The notes beneath the pieces are model-generated. The model saw nothing but the letters and a program-made list of their open reading frames with translations, had not been told where the DNA came from and did not search any database. Made by a program: the position numbers and the translations under genes. 64,000 bases of DNA from Arthrobacter sp. StoSoilB5 (GTDB lineage: Bacteria; Actinomycetota; Actinomycetes; Actinomycetales; Micrococcaceae): NCBI RefSeq assembly GCF_019977235.1, contig NZ_AP024646.1:4030001-4094000 (forward strand), written 5' to 3'. Below are positions 25,899-33,752 of the stretch, in pieces; positions within the stretch are counted from its first letter, which is position 1; each line of letters opens with the position of its first letter.

Positions 25899-27266
25899 TT
25901 AGGTGCGCGGCTGGTTTCCCGGGAGGCCCGCGGAGTCACCCGCTCCAGGGCGCATCCCGGCAGGAACGAGGCTTGCGCGCGAGGGCCGGTAAGCCAGGGC
26001 CCAGTAGACCAGCATCGCGATTCCGCAGACTACACCGAGGCTGGAAACCATGAGCTGCCATTGCGTCTGGGGGTCCTTGCCCCACTCGGCCGCCCCCGCC
26101 CAGACGGCCAGGTTCTTGGGCGTCATGAAAAAGGCAACGGTGGAGAAGGCCACGATGACCCACCCGGCTGTGCGCATACGCCCGCTGCGGGACGGTACCC
26201 GATGCATCGCGAAGGCCATGCTTGGGAGGGCTACTGCTACCCAAACCCAGTGGTGGGACCAGGAGACGGGGCTGACCAGGAGCATCAGGATGGCCGTGGC
26301 CGAGACCGCAATGAAGTTCTCGTCGACGTCCACGGCCCACTTAATGACCAACGCCGCAAGGACCGCGAGTCCCAGGGAAAGAACCAGCCACACCAAGCTG
26401 GTGAGAGTGGAATCCGGCATGCCGAAGTGCAGGAGCAGCCCCTTGACGGACAGGTTGTCCACGTAGCCCGGACCACCGATGCGGCCGGTGTCGGGGAGGA
26501 TTTGGGTCCAGAATGCCAGGGACGCCTGCGGCAGGATGGCCCAGGCCACGGCGATGGATCCGAAGAACCCTGTGGCCATCCAAGCGAGTGCCTTGAAGTC
26601 GCGGCGGACCAGGAAATACAGGCCGAACGCCAGCGGCGTGAGCTTCACACCGGCAGCCAGGCCGATCAATAGTCCTGCGGGCCACCGGATGAGGCCAGCG
26701 CGCGCTTTACCGTAGAGTGCGAAGTCCGCCAGGATCACGCCCATGAGGATGATATTGATCTGGCCGAAAACGAATGTGTCCCGCCACGGACCCAGGAGCA
26801 GGATGGCCCCCGTTCCCACTAAAGCCGTGGTCCTGAAGCGATAGTCGGCGAATGCGGAACGCCATGTCTTCAGTCCAAAGTAGTGACGTGCCAACCAGGC
26901 AGCCACCACTGCGGCGCCTGCCAAGGCAGCGATGATGAAGACCATGCTGCTGGCGAAGAAACCCATTGCCGCCAGGCCGGCAAAGAGCAACGCTGCGAAG
27001 GGCGGGTAAGTAAATGGCAGGCCATCGCGCACTGCATACAGGTCCCCGCCTTGGAGGACCTTGCCGCCGCCGTAGAAATAGACCTCGAAGTCGTTCAGGA
27101 ACGGCGCGTAGTCCGTATAGAGGAACCAAACGGCGACGGCGAGGGTCAGCGCGCCTGCGACGGTCAGGATCCAGCCGCGCTGGGCAGCCGAAACAACCGT
27201 GGGTGAAGAAGAAGCCACAGTGTCAGCCGTTGCTGATCTTGGCGAAGGCCTGCTCAAGGTCCGCAA
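25899..27266 (-). CDS. GT87 polyprenol-phosphate-dependent mannosyltransferase-like protein (copy 2)
   Basis: A paralogue of the protein at 18757-20103, 455 residues from the longest start. The same landmarks occur in the same order: DFEVYFYGG, LPFTYPPFAALLFAG, DTFVFGQINIILMG, DNLSVKGLLLHFGMP and SPVSWSHHWVW. About 10-11 membrane helices. The first start, a TTG at 27266, overlaps the cystathionine gene by 44 bp; GTG at 27218 would avoid most of this and I cannot decide. It follows cbs and metB on the same strand, but a metabolic link is not evident. Confidence 0.85.
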   Translation of the reverse strand: MRTLSRPSPRSATADTVASSSPTVVSAAQRGWILTVAGALTLAVAVWFLYTDYAPFLNDFEVYFYGGGKVLQGGDLYAVRDGLPFTYPPFAALLFAGLAAMGFFASSMVFIIAALAGAAVVAAWLARHYFGLKTWRSAFADYRFRTTALVGTGAILLLGPWRDTFVFGQINIILMGVILADFALYGKARAGLIRWPAGLLIGLAAGVKLTPLAFGLYFLVRRDFKALAWMATGFFGSIAVAWAILPQASLAFWTQILPDTGRIGGPGYVDNLSVKGLLLHFGMPDSTLTSLVWLVLSLGLAVLAALVIKWAVDVDENFIAVSATAILMLLVSPVSWSHHWVWVAVALPSMAFAMHRVPSRSGRMRTAGWVIVAFSTVAFFMTPKNLAVWAGAAEWGKDPQTQWQLMVSSLGVVCGIAMLVYWALAYRPSRASLVPAGMRPGAGDSAGLPGNQPRT

Positions 27267-28392
27267 TCAGGTCCTCGGACTCCTCGATGCCGCAGGACAG
27301 GCGCAGGAGGTTCACGGGAACGGCCAGCTCTGTCCCCTTGACGGAAGCGTGCGTCATTTCCGAGGGGTAGTTCATGAGGGATTCGATCCCGCCCAGTGAT
27401 TCCGCCAGCGTGAAAATCGACGTGGACTCGGCAACGGTACGGGCAGCTGCCTCACCGCCCTTGAACAGCACGGAGACCATGCCGCCGAACTTCTTCATCT
27501 GCTTCGCAGCGAGTTCGTGGCCGGGGTGATCCGGGAGGCCTGGGTAGAGCACAGCTTCAACTTCGGGGCGCTGCAGCAGCCATTCGGCCACAGCCTGGCC
27601 GTTCTCGCTGTGCCGATCCATGCGCACGCCCAGGGTCTTGAGGCCACGCGTGGTGAGGAAAGCATCCATCGGCCCGGAAACGGCACCAACGGCGAACTGG
27701 ATGAACCCGATCTTCTCGGCGAGCTCGGCGTCGTTGACGACGATCGCTCCGCCCACCACGTCAGAGTGGCCACCGATGTACTTGGTGGTGGAGTGGATCA
27801 CGACGTCGGCACCCAGGTCCAACGGGGTCTGCAAGTAGGGAGACGCGAAGGTGTTGTCCACCACCAGGAGGGCGCCGGCGTCGTGCGCCACGGCGGCGAG
27901 CGCCGCGATGTCGGTGATCTTCATCAGGGGGTTGGATGGCGTTTCCACCCACACGATGCGCGTCTTGTTCGCGGCAACGGCACGTGCCACAGCATCGAGG
28001 TCGGACATGTCTACGGGAGTGTTGCCAATGCCCCAGTCACCGAGCACGCGGTCAATGAGGCGGTAAGTGCCACCGTAGGCGTCATTGCCCAGGACGATGT
28101 GGTCCCCCGGACGTGCCACAGCGCGGATCAGCGAGTCTTCGGCAGCAAGGCCCGAGCCGAACGAGAACGCGGCCGAACCACCTTCAAGGGCTGCCAACTG
28201 CTCCTGCAGGGAGTCACGCGTGGGATTGCCCCCGCGGCCGTATTCGTAGCCGGAACGCAGGCCGCCAATTCCATCCTGGGCGTAGGTTGAGCTGAAATGC
28301 AGAGGCGGCACCACAGCGCCTGTCCGGGGTTCGAAGGCCTGGCCCGCGTGGACAGCCCTCGTGTTGAACCCGGAATTGTTGTTGACAGACAT
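27223..28392 (-). CDS. metB: Cystathionine gamma-synthase / gamma-lyase family protein
   Basis: PLP enzyme of the Cys/Met metabolism family, 389 residues, from the ATG at 28392 with GAGGAG upstream. The PLP-binding Lys is 204 in HSTTKYIGGHSD. The cofactor phosphate region SGLAAED and the Tyr/Arg motif YEYGRGGNPTRD (about 49-60) are intact. It either makes cystathionine from an activated homoserine or cleaves cystathionine to cysteine. Pairing with cbs immediately upstream favours use in (reverse) transsulfuration. Family members of both activities are too alike to separate by eye. Confidence 0.9.
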   Translation of the reverse strand: MSVNNNSGFNTRAVHAGQAFEPRTGAVVPPLHFSSTYAQDGIGGLRSGYEYGRGGNPTRDSLQEQLAALEGGSAAFSFGSGLAAEDSLIRAVARPGDHIVLGNDAYGGTYRLIDRVLGDWGIGNTPVDMSDLDAVARAVAANKTRIVWVETPSNPLMKITDIAALAAVAHDAGALLVVDNTFASPYLQTPLDLGADVVIHSTTKYIGGHSDVVGGAIVVNDAELAEKIGFIQFAVGAVSGPMDAFLTTRGLKTLGVRMDRHSENGQAVAEWLLQRPEVEAVLYPGLPDHPGHELAAKQMKKFGGMVSVLFKGGEAAARTVAESTSIFTLAESLGGIESLMNYPSEMTHASVKGTELAVPVNLLRLSCGIEESEDLIADLEQAFAKISNG

Positions 28393-28440
28393 GGAAGCTC
28401 CTCTTTCAGTGTTCAACGGTTGGATGTGGGCGCCGAGCGC

Positions 28441-29826
28441 TCAGTTGCTCAGGTAGGCGAGAAGGTCGTGGCGGGTCAGTATGCCCACGGGCGCCCCAAC
28501 GAACGTCACCATCACAGTATCGACGTCGGACAACAGCTCGCGTGCCGCGGAAATGGTCTCAAGCGATCCGATAACGGGCAGGCGCTCCCCCATGTGTTCG
28601 GCGATCTTGTCTGTGAGTTTGGCTTCGCCGCGGAAGAGCTTGGTGGTGAGACTGCGCTCATCAACTGCGCCGAGGACCTCGCCCATAACCACGGGCGGCT
28701 CCTGCGAGAGGACCGGGATGTGGGAGACGCCGAACTCGTTCATGATGTTGATGACGTCACGCACGGTCTCGTTCGGGTGGATGTGGACCAGGTCCGGCAT
28801 CTCGCCCGTCTTGGACTTCAGCACCTCGCCCACGGACGACTCTTCGCCGCCGGAAAGGAAGCCGTACGAGCGCATCCATTGATCGCTGAAGATCTTGGCA
28901 AGGTAGCCGCGGCCGGAATCGGGGAGGATCACCACAACCACCGCGGACTCGTCCAGGTCCTTGGCGGCTTGCAGAGCAGCCACCACGGCCATACCGGAAG
29001 AGCCGCCCACCAGGAGGCCCTCTTCGCGTGCCAGCCGGCGGGTCATGGCGAATGAATCGCCATCAGAGACGGCAATGACCTGGTCCGGCACGGTCTTGTC
29101 GTAATTGGCGGGCCACATGTCTTCGCCAACGCCCTCCACGAAGTACGGGCGTCCGGTACCGCCTGAGTACACAGAACCTTCGGGGTCCGCGCCGATGACC
29201 TTGACCCGGCCGCCGTCGGACTCGGGCCGGTCCGCCGAGACTTCCTTAAGGAAGCGGCCCGTTCCGGTGATGGTGCCGCCCGTACCGGCGCCGATGACGA
29301 CGTGCGTGACCCTGCCGTCAGTGTCGCGCCAGATCTCCGGGCCTGTGGACTCATAGTGGCTGCCCGGGGCTGCGGGGTTGGAGAACTGGTCCGGCTTGAA
29401 AGCCCCCGGGATCTCCTTGACCAAGCGGTCCGAGACGCCATAGTAACTTTGCGGGCTGTCGGGGGCCACGGCTGTGGGCGTCACCACGACTTCGGCGCCA
29501 TACGCGGCCAAGACCGCCCGTTTGTCTTCGCCCACCTTGTCCGGCACCACGAAGACGCACTTGTAGCCCTTTTGCTGGGCCACGAGCGCCAGTCCCACCC
29601 CGGTGTTCCCCGACGTCGGCTCAACAATGGTTCCGCCCGGCTGCAGCCGCCCGTCCCTTTCCGCTTCTTCGATCATCTTCACGGCGATCCGGTCCTTGAT
29701 GGATCCGCCGGGGTTGACGTATTCAAGCTTGACCAGGACGGTGGCTTTGATCCCGTCCGTTACGTGGTTGAGCTTGATGAGCGGCGTATTGCCGATGAGG
29801 TCCAACACGGACTGGGCGTACTTCAT
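28441..29826 (-). CDS. cbs: Cystathionine beta-synthase
   Basis: Condenses serine (or acetylserine) with homocysteine to cystathionine using PLP; 461 residues. The cofactor Lys44 lies in NPGGSIKDRIA, and TSGNTGVGLA binds the substrate carboxylate. GAGTGGTITG forms the phosphate cup. Two CBS domains occupy about residues 340-461 (NETVRDVINIMNEFGVSHIPVL and the C-terminal TVMVTFVGAPVGILTRHDLL), as in regulatory CBS enzymes. It is followed 48 bp later by metB in the same direction, forming a transsulfuration operon. No strong ribosome site precedes the ATG. Confidence 0.93.
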   Translation of the reverse strand: MKYAQSVLDLIGNTPLIKLNHVTDGIKATVLVKLEYVNPGGSIKDRIAVKMIEEAERDGRLQPGGTIVEPTSGNTGVGLALVAQQKGYKCVFVVPDKVGEDKRAVLAAYGAEVVVTPTAVAPDSPQSYYGVSDRLVKEIPGAFKPDQFSNPAAPGSHYESTGPEIWRDTDGRVTHVVIGAGTGGTITGTGRFLKEVSADRPESDGGRVKVIGADPEGSVYSGGTGRPYFVEGVGEDMWPANYDKTVPDQVIAVSDGDSFAMTRRLAREEGLLVGGSSGMAVVAALQAAKDLDESAVVVVILPDSGRGYLAKIFSDQWMRSYGFLSGGEESSVGEVLKSKTGEMPDLVHIHPNETVRDVINIMNEFGVSHIPVLSQEPPVVMGEVLGAVDERSLTTKLFRGEAKLTDKIAEHMGERLPVIGSLETISAARELLSDVDTVMVTFVGAPVGILTRHDLLAYLSN

Positions 29827-29861
29827 AGGTACAAAGTTACCGCCTGCCCGCAGCCCGCCCT

Positions 29862-29889
29862 GCCTTGCATCACTTGCCGTGCATCACTT
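29862..29889. repeat. 14-bp tandem duplication at the stop of the mini-VOC gene
   Basis: GCCTTGCATCACTT (29862-29875) and GCCGTGCATCACTT (29876-29889) match at 13 of 14 positions. On the minus strand the first copy read contains the stop codon of the small VOC reading frame. The geometry is the same as at the helicase stop. Confidence 0.65.
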
Positions 29890-30042
29890 CCCTGCGGATG
29901 AATCGGTCTGCCAAAGTCCCAGGATGTTGCCTTCGGTGTCTTCCTGCATGGGACTAAGGTTCCAGCCGAAAGCACTCTGGTAAAAAGTGTTGGCCCTCCC
30001 GTTGTCATCTGTGGGAATCTCGAAATGCACTATTCCGGCCAT
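29884..30042 (-). pseudogene. Internally deleted VOC (glyoxalase/bleomycin-resistance) family protein, 52 codons
   Basis: Reads MAGIVHFEIPTDD at the start, AFGWNLSPM in the middle and EDTEGNILGLWQTD at the end. The first part is the N-terminus of a VOC module (beta strand, then helix to the FGW turn). The last part is the usual C-terminus of the same module (DPEGN-GLWQ type). Full VOC proteins are about 115-130 residues, so some 65-75 central residues are missing with the frame preserved. It is either a relic of an in-frame deletion or a real miniature protein. The ATG at 30042 lacks a clear ribosome site, and a 14-bp tandem repeat covers the stop. Confidence 0.6.
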
Positions 30043-30171
30043 GGTTGGCGCTCCTGGATTGGGATTCGGGCGCGGCCCACCCGCGCCACATCAGGGAGTC
30101 TAGACCCGGAAGGCATTCGCCGTAAGAGGCTTCCGGAGCGGATTGTCGGCCAGGCGTGGGACCATGAAAAC

Positions 30172-31146
30172 ATGACCATCGCAGACGCCCCGCCCCGTGT
30201 TGCGGCCGCGGCAGACGCTTCCGTGCGATGGCGCCCGGGTGCCTCCTACAGGCTCGACCAAACCATGTTTCCCCTCATGCGGGGCAACGCCGATCCCTCG
30301 TTCGCGGCCCATGCCAGTGGTTTCTGGTTGGCCTTCACTGGTCCTTCCGGGCCTGTCGCCTTGCGGCTCTCGGCAGGCGGCCTGGGATCTGAATCGTTTG
30401 TTGATGCGCAGGCATGGGGGCCCGGCGCGGAGCACGCCATTGCCGGCGTACCCCGGCTGCTCGGCGCGGACGATGATTGGTCCGCTTTTGACGAACCCGG
30501 ATTCCATGCAACGCTCCCCCGCCTTGTCACTGAAGCACGACGCCGGAACCTGGCTCTGCGGCTCCCCTCCACCGGGCGGGTGGTTGACGCCCTTGTGCCC
30601 ACCATCCTGGAGCAAAAGGTCACCACCTTGGAGGCCAGGCGTGGCTACCGTTACTTGATGTACCGGTTCGGAACAAAAGCCCCGGGCAGCGTTGCTCCCC
30701 CCGGCCTCCTCGTTCCTCCAACGCCGCGGCAGTGGTTGGCCATTCCGTCCTGGGAATGGCACAAGGCGGGAGTCGGGCCACAGCGCTCGGCGACAGTAAT
30801 GCGGGCGCTGCAATCCGCCGTCGCGCTTGAACGCCTGGCTGGCGTGGACTCAGCGCGGGCCGGAGCCAAACTTCAGACCATTCCCGGCATCGGCGTCTGG
30901 ACTGCTGCGGAGGTGGTCCAGCGGACCCACGGCTGCCCGGATTCGATTTCCGTGGGCGACTACCATCTTGCGTCGTTCGTGGGCTATGCGTTGACGGGGA
31001 GGAAGATTGACGACGCCGGCATGTTGGAGTTGCTGGAACCCTGGCGCGGGCAGAGGCAGCGGCTGGTCCGCATGCTCTACCTCAGCGGCTTCCGCAAACC
31101 AACTTTCGGCCCCCGCATGACCATCCAGGACCACCGCGGCCACTAG
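30172..31146 (+). CDS. HhH-GPD DNA glycosylase, AlkA-like (3-methyladenine)
   Basis: Base-excision repair enzyme that removes alkylated bases. I start at the ATG at 30172, giving 324 residues; the frame is open from 30025 but that part is not conserved-looking. The helix-hairpin-helix LQTIPGIGVWTAAEVVQRTHG is followed by VGDYH, whose Asp is the catalytic residue of the superfamily. The N-terminal half resembles the AlkA-type beta domain only loosely. It is divergent from the mini-VOC frame and its 3' end overlaps the convergent ligase gene by 4 bp. Confidence 0.87.
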   Translation: MTIADAPPRVAAAADASVRWRPGASYRLDQTMFPLMRGNADPSFAAHASGFWLAFTGPSGPVALRLSAGGLGSESFVDAQAWGPGAEHAIAGVPRLLGADDDWSAFDEPGFHATLPRLVTEARRRNLALRLPSTGRVVDALVPTILEQKVTTLEARRGYRYLMYRFGTKAPGSVAPPGLLVPPTPRQWLAIPSWEWHKAGVGPQRSATVMRALQSAVALERLAGVDSARAGAKLQTIPGIGVWTAAEVVQRTHGCPDSISVGDYHLASFVGYALTGRKIDDAGMLELLEPWRGQRQRLVRMLYLSGFRKPTFGPRMTIQDHRGH

Positions 31147-32819
31147 AGGTGCAGGCGGGCCACCGCTTCCTGGCGCATGTCCACCTTCCGGACCTTTCCC
31201 GAAACGGTCATGGGGAAGCTCTCGCGGACGTCCACGTACCGGGGAATCTTGTAGTGCGCCAGTTTGCCACGGCAGTACTCGGCAATGTCCTCTTCCGTGA
31301 GCGTGGAGACTCCGGCTTTGAGGATGATGCAGGCCATGAGCTCCTCCCCGTACTTTTTGTCGGGAACGCCAATGACCTGCACGTCTTGGATGGAAGGATG
31401 CTGGTAGAGGAATTCTTCGATCTCGCGCGGGTAGATATTCTCCCCACCGCGGATCACCATGTCCTTGATCCGGCCTTCGATCACCAGGTACCCGTCCTCG
31501 TCCATGCGGGCGAGATCGCCGGTGTGCATCCAGCCCTCGGCGTCGATGGCCTCGGCTGTCTTGTCCGGCTGGCCCCAATAGCCCTGCATCACCGCGTAAC
31601 CACGGGTGCAGAGTTCCCCGATCACACCGCGCTCCACCACTTCGCCGGAACCCGGGTCCACGATCCGGCTCTCCAGGTGCGGCATGGTTCTGCCCACAGT
31701 GCTGGTGCGGTGTTCCAAGGTGTCCCCCGCCCGGGTCATGGTGGAAACCGGCGATGTCTCGGTCATGCCGTAGCAAATAGCCACATCAACCATGTGCATC
31801 TCGTCGATGACCCTGCGCATGACTTCGATGGGGCACAACGATCCCGCCATGACGCCGGTCCTGAGCGTGGAGAGATCGAAGGTGGCGAAGTCAGGCAGTG
31901 CGAGTTCGGCGATGAACATGGTGGGCACACCGTAAAGCGATGTTCCGCCGAAGTCCTGAACCGCTTCCAGCGCGGCCGAGGGATTGAATCCGCGGCTGGG
32001 GATGATGGTTGCCGCCCCGAAGCTCAGGGCATTCAGGTTCCCGATCACCATGCCAAAACAGTGGTAGAACGGCACCGGAATCACCACGCGGTCATGTTCG
32101 GTATAGCCCAGGAGGCGGCCGATCGAGTGGCCGTTGTTGAGGATGTTGTGGTGCGTCAAAGTTGCACCCTTCGGGAAGCCCGTAGTGCCCGACGTGTACT
32201 GGAGGTTGATGGGCTCGTGCGGATCAAGTTCTGCCATGCGGTCCCGCACCGCAGAAGGCCCGACGCCGTCCGCCCGGGTCAGGAGTTGGGCGTAGGTCAG
32301 TTCGTGGCTGGCTTCAGGGACACCCGCTGTGAGCCCGGTGAGAGGGTCGCCCGGGAGGAACACGATCTCCCTGAGCTCGGGGCATGTGCCGGCGGCCTCC
32401 CTGGCCATGCCCACGTAATTGCTGTTCTTGTCCGAGGGCGCAGCCACCAGCATCCGCATGCCGTTCTGCTTAACCACGAACTCCAGCTCGTGGCTTCGGT
32501 ACGCCGGGTTGACGTTGACCAACACAGCGCCGATCTTTGCTGTGGCGTACTGCAGGATGGTCCACTCGGCACAGTTCGGGCTCCAGATGCCGATGCGCTC
32601 ACCCTTCCCAATGCCCAGGGCGAGGAGAGCGCGGGCGAGGTGATCGACGTCGTCGTTAAGCTTTTCGTAGCTCCAGCGCCGGGCGTCCCCGCCTGGCGTG
32701 GCAGCTGCTTCGATCAGGGCGTCCCTGAGCGGGAATTGCGCTGCGATGCGTTCAAAATTGGCACCGATGGTCTCTTCGAGCAGCGGGACGTCAGTGTCTC
32801 CGGCAGTGTAGGACAACAT
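31143..32819 (-). CDS. Acyl-CoA synthetase (AMP-forming fatty-acid--CoA ligase)
   Basis: Activates a carboxylic acid to its CoA thioester through an acyl-adenylate; 558 residues. The AMP-binding P-loop is [16 protein letters not shown] (about residues 214-229). The adenine motif is [10 protein letters not shown], the hinge [23 protein letters not shown], and the catalytic C-terminal Lys lies in SGKVRKVDM. The overall pattern matches medium-chain/FadD3-like ligases. It stands alone between convergent alkA and a divergent small monooxygenase gene. Chain length is unknown. Confidence 0.92.
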   Translation of the reverse strand: MLSYTAGDTDVPLLEETIGANFERIAAQFPLRDALIEAAATPGGDARRWSYEKLNDDVDHLARALLALGIGKGERIGIWSPNCAEWTILQYATAKIGAVLVNVNPAYRSHELEFVVKQNGMRMLVAAPSDKNSNYVGMAREAAGTCPELREIVFLPGDPLTGLTAGVPEASHELTYAQLLTRADGVGPSAVRDRMAELDPHEPINLQYTSGTTGFPKGATLTHHNILNNGHSIGRLLGYTEHDRVVIPVPFYHCFGMVIGNLNALSFGAATIIPSRGFNPSAALEAVQDFGGTSLYGVPTMFIAELALPDFATFDLSTLRTGVMAGSLCPIEVMRRVIDEMHMVDVAICYGMTETSPVSTMTRAGDTLEHRTSTVGRTMPHLESRIVDPGSGEVVERGVIGELCTRGYAVMQGYWGQPDKTAEAIDAEGWMHTGDLARMDEDGYLVIEGRIKDMVIRGGENIYPREIEEFLYQHPSIQDVQVIGVPDKKYGEELMACIILKAGVSTLTEEDIAEYCRGKLAHYKIPRYVDVRESFPMTVSGKVRKVDMRQEAVARLHL

Positions 32820-32902
32820 GACCGAACGCTACCAAGTCAGTCCGCGCAACAGAACCGTAAAGAGGACAATCCGCTGCGTGTCCTCCCGGTAGGGTTGGAT
32901 CC

Positions 32903-33181
32903 ATGAGTGCACCCATCGACCTGCAGGCCACGTTCATCCCCAACGAAGGCGAATTCTTCCGCGTGAAGCTCGCCCTGGAAATCGCGATCGACGAGGTCGT
33001 GAACGAGCCCGGCTGCATCCGTTATGAACTGACCGAAGCCACCGAGGAGAAGCTGGTGCTCACCGAGCGCTGGGAATCCGAGGAACTCCTTGAGAAGCAC
33101 TCCAAGGGCATTGCTGTGCAGGACCTGAACGAGTCCCTCAGTGCGCTGCTTGCCGAGCCGGTCCAGCTCGAGCGGCTCTAG
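32903..33181 (+). CDS. ABM-type putative quinol monooxygenase (YgiN-like)
   Basis: A 92-residue protein with the dimeric ferredoxin-like fold of antibiotic biosynthesis monooxygenases. Visible pattern: an N-terminal strand, helix IAIDEVVNEPGCIRYELTEA, then LVLTERWESEELLEKHSKG and a final strand. The spacing is that of the family, and no cofactor motif is expected. It begins at an ATG shortly after the divergent ligase start and ends at a strong bidirectional terminator. Substrate unknown. Confidence 0.85.
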   Translation: MSAPIDLQATFIPNEGEFFRVKLALEIAIDEVVNEPGCIRYELTEATEEKLVLTERWESEELLEKHSKGIAVQDLNESLSALLAEPVQLERL

Positions 33182-33228
33182 GCTCTCCACGTAGCCAAAC
33201 CGCTGGAACAACGCGGTAACGCCGAAAC

Positions 33229-33270
33229 GCATCGAGGTCGCCGGAATTCTCCGGCGACCTCGATGCTTTT
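33229..33270. terminator. Bidirectional terminator between the ABM and thioredoxin genes
   Basis: A perfect 17-bp stem: GCATCGAGGTCGCCGGA (33229-33245) and its reverse complement (33250-33266), loop ATTC, then TTTT on the plus strand and A residues before the stem for the minus strand. Confidence 0.92.
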
Positions 33271-33292
33271 CCGGCGATTTCGCCGGGTGGGT

Positions 33293-33670
33293 CTAGCTTT
33301 CCTGGGCCTCGGCGCGCGCCTTGGCCACGTGTGCGTGGACTTCTTTCATGTCCAGGCCCTTCACAGCCTCGATGACCTGCTCCAGCTGCGGGCCGTTAAG
33401 CGCACCAGGCTGGGAGAAGACAAGCACTTTCTCGCGGAAGGCCATGAGTGTTGGGATGGACGTAATCCCGGCTTCGGCGGCGAGCTGCTGCTCGGCCTCC
33501 GTGTCCACTTTCGCGAAGAACACATCGGGATGTCTCTCCGAGGCTGCCCCATAGGTGGGCGCAAACTGACGGCACGGGGCGCACCATGCAGCCCAAAAAT
33601 CCACCAGGACAATGTCATTGCCTTCGATGGTCGAAGCGAACTGTTCTCCAGTGATGTCAACTGTAGCCAT
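33293..33670 (-). CDS. Thioredoxin-like protein
   Basis: A 125-residue thioredoxin-fold protein with an active-site WAAWCAPCRQF (Cys pair spaced by Ala-Pro rather than the usual Gly-Pro) at about residues 27-37. The cis-Pro loop is SIPTLMAF. The C-terminus extends past the standard fold with KGLDMKEVHAHVAKARAEAQ, an amphipathic helix. There is no signal peptide, so it acts in the cytoplasm, probably as a disulfide reductase. It is a single-gene unit next to the strong terminator. Confidence 0.9.
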   Translation of the reverse strand: MATVDITGEQFASTIEGNDIVLVDFWAAWCAPCRQFAPTYGAASERHPDVFFAKVDTEAEQQLAAEAGITSIPTLMAFREKVLVFSQPGALNGPQLEQVIEAVKGLDMKEVHAHVAKARAEAQES

Positions 33671-33752
33671 GTTTCCACGGTACGCGACCCCGCTCCCTAA
33701 GTCCCGCGGGGAGGGGCGATGTTCGCTTCCCGCGTCACCGGGAATAAAACTG

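Noticed and set aside
28393..28440. Possible riboswitch (SAM type) in the cbs-metB region
   Set aside because: The 48-bp gap is too short and shows no pairing pattern. The region upstream of cbs also lacks a recognisable aptamer.
31149..32906. 585-codon plus-strand frame opposite the acyl-CoA synthetase
   Set aside because: It is antisense to a clear AMP-binding enzyme. Its composition is typical of a shadow frame, with no domain visible.
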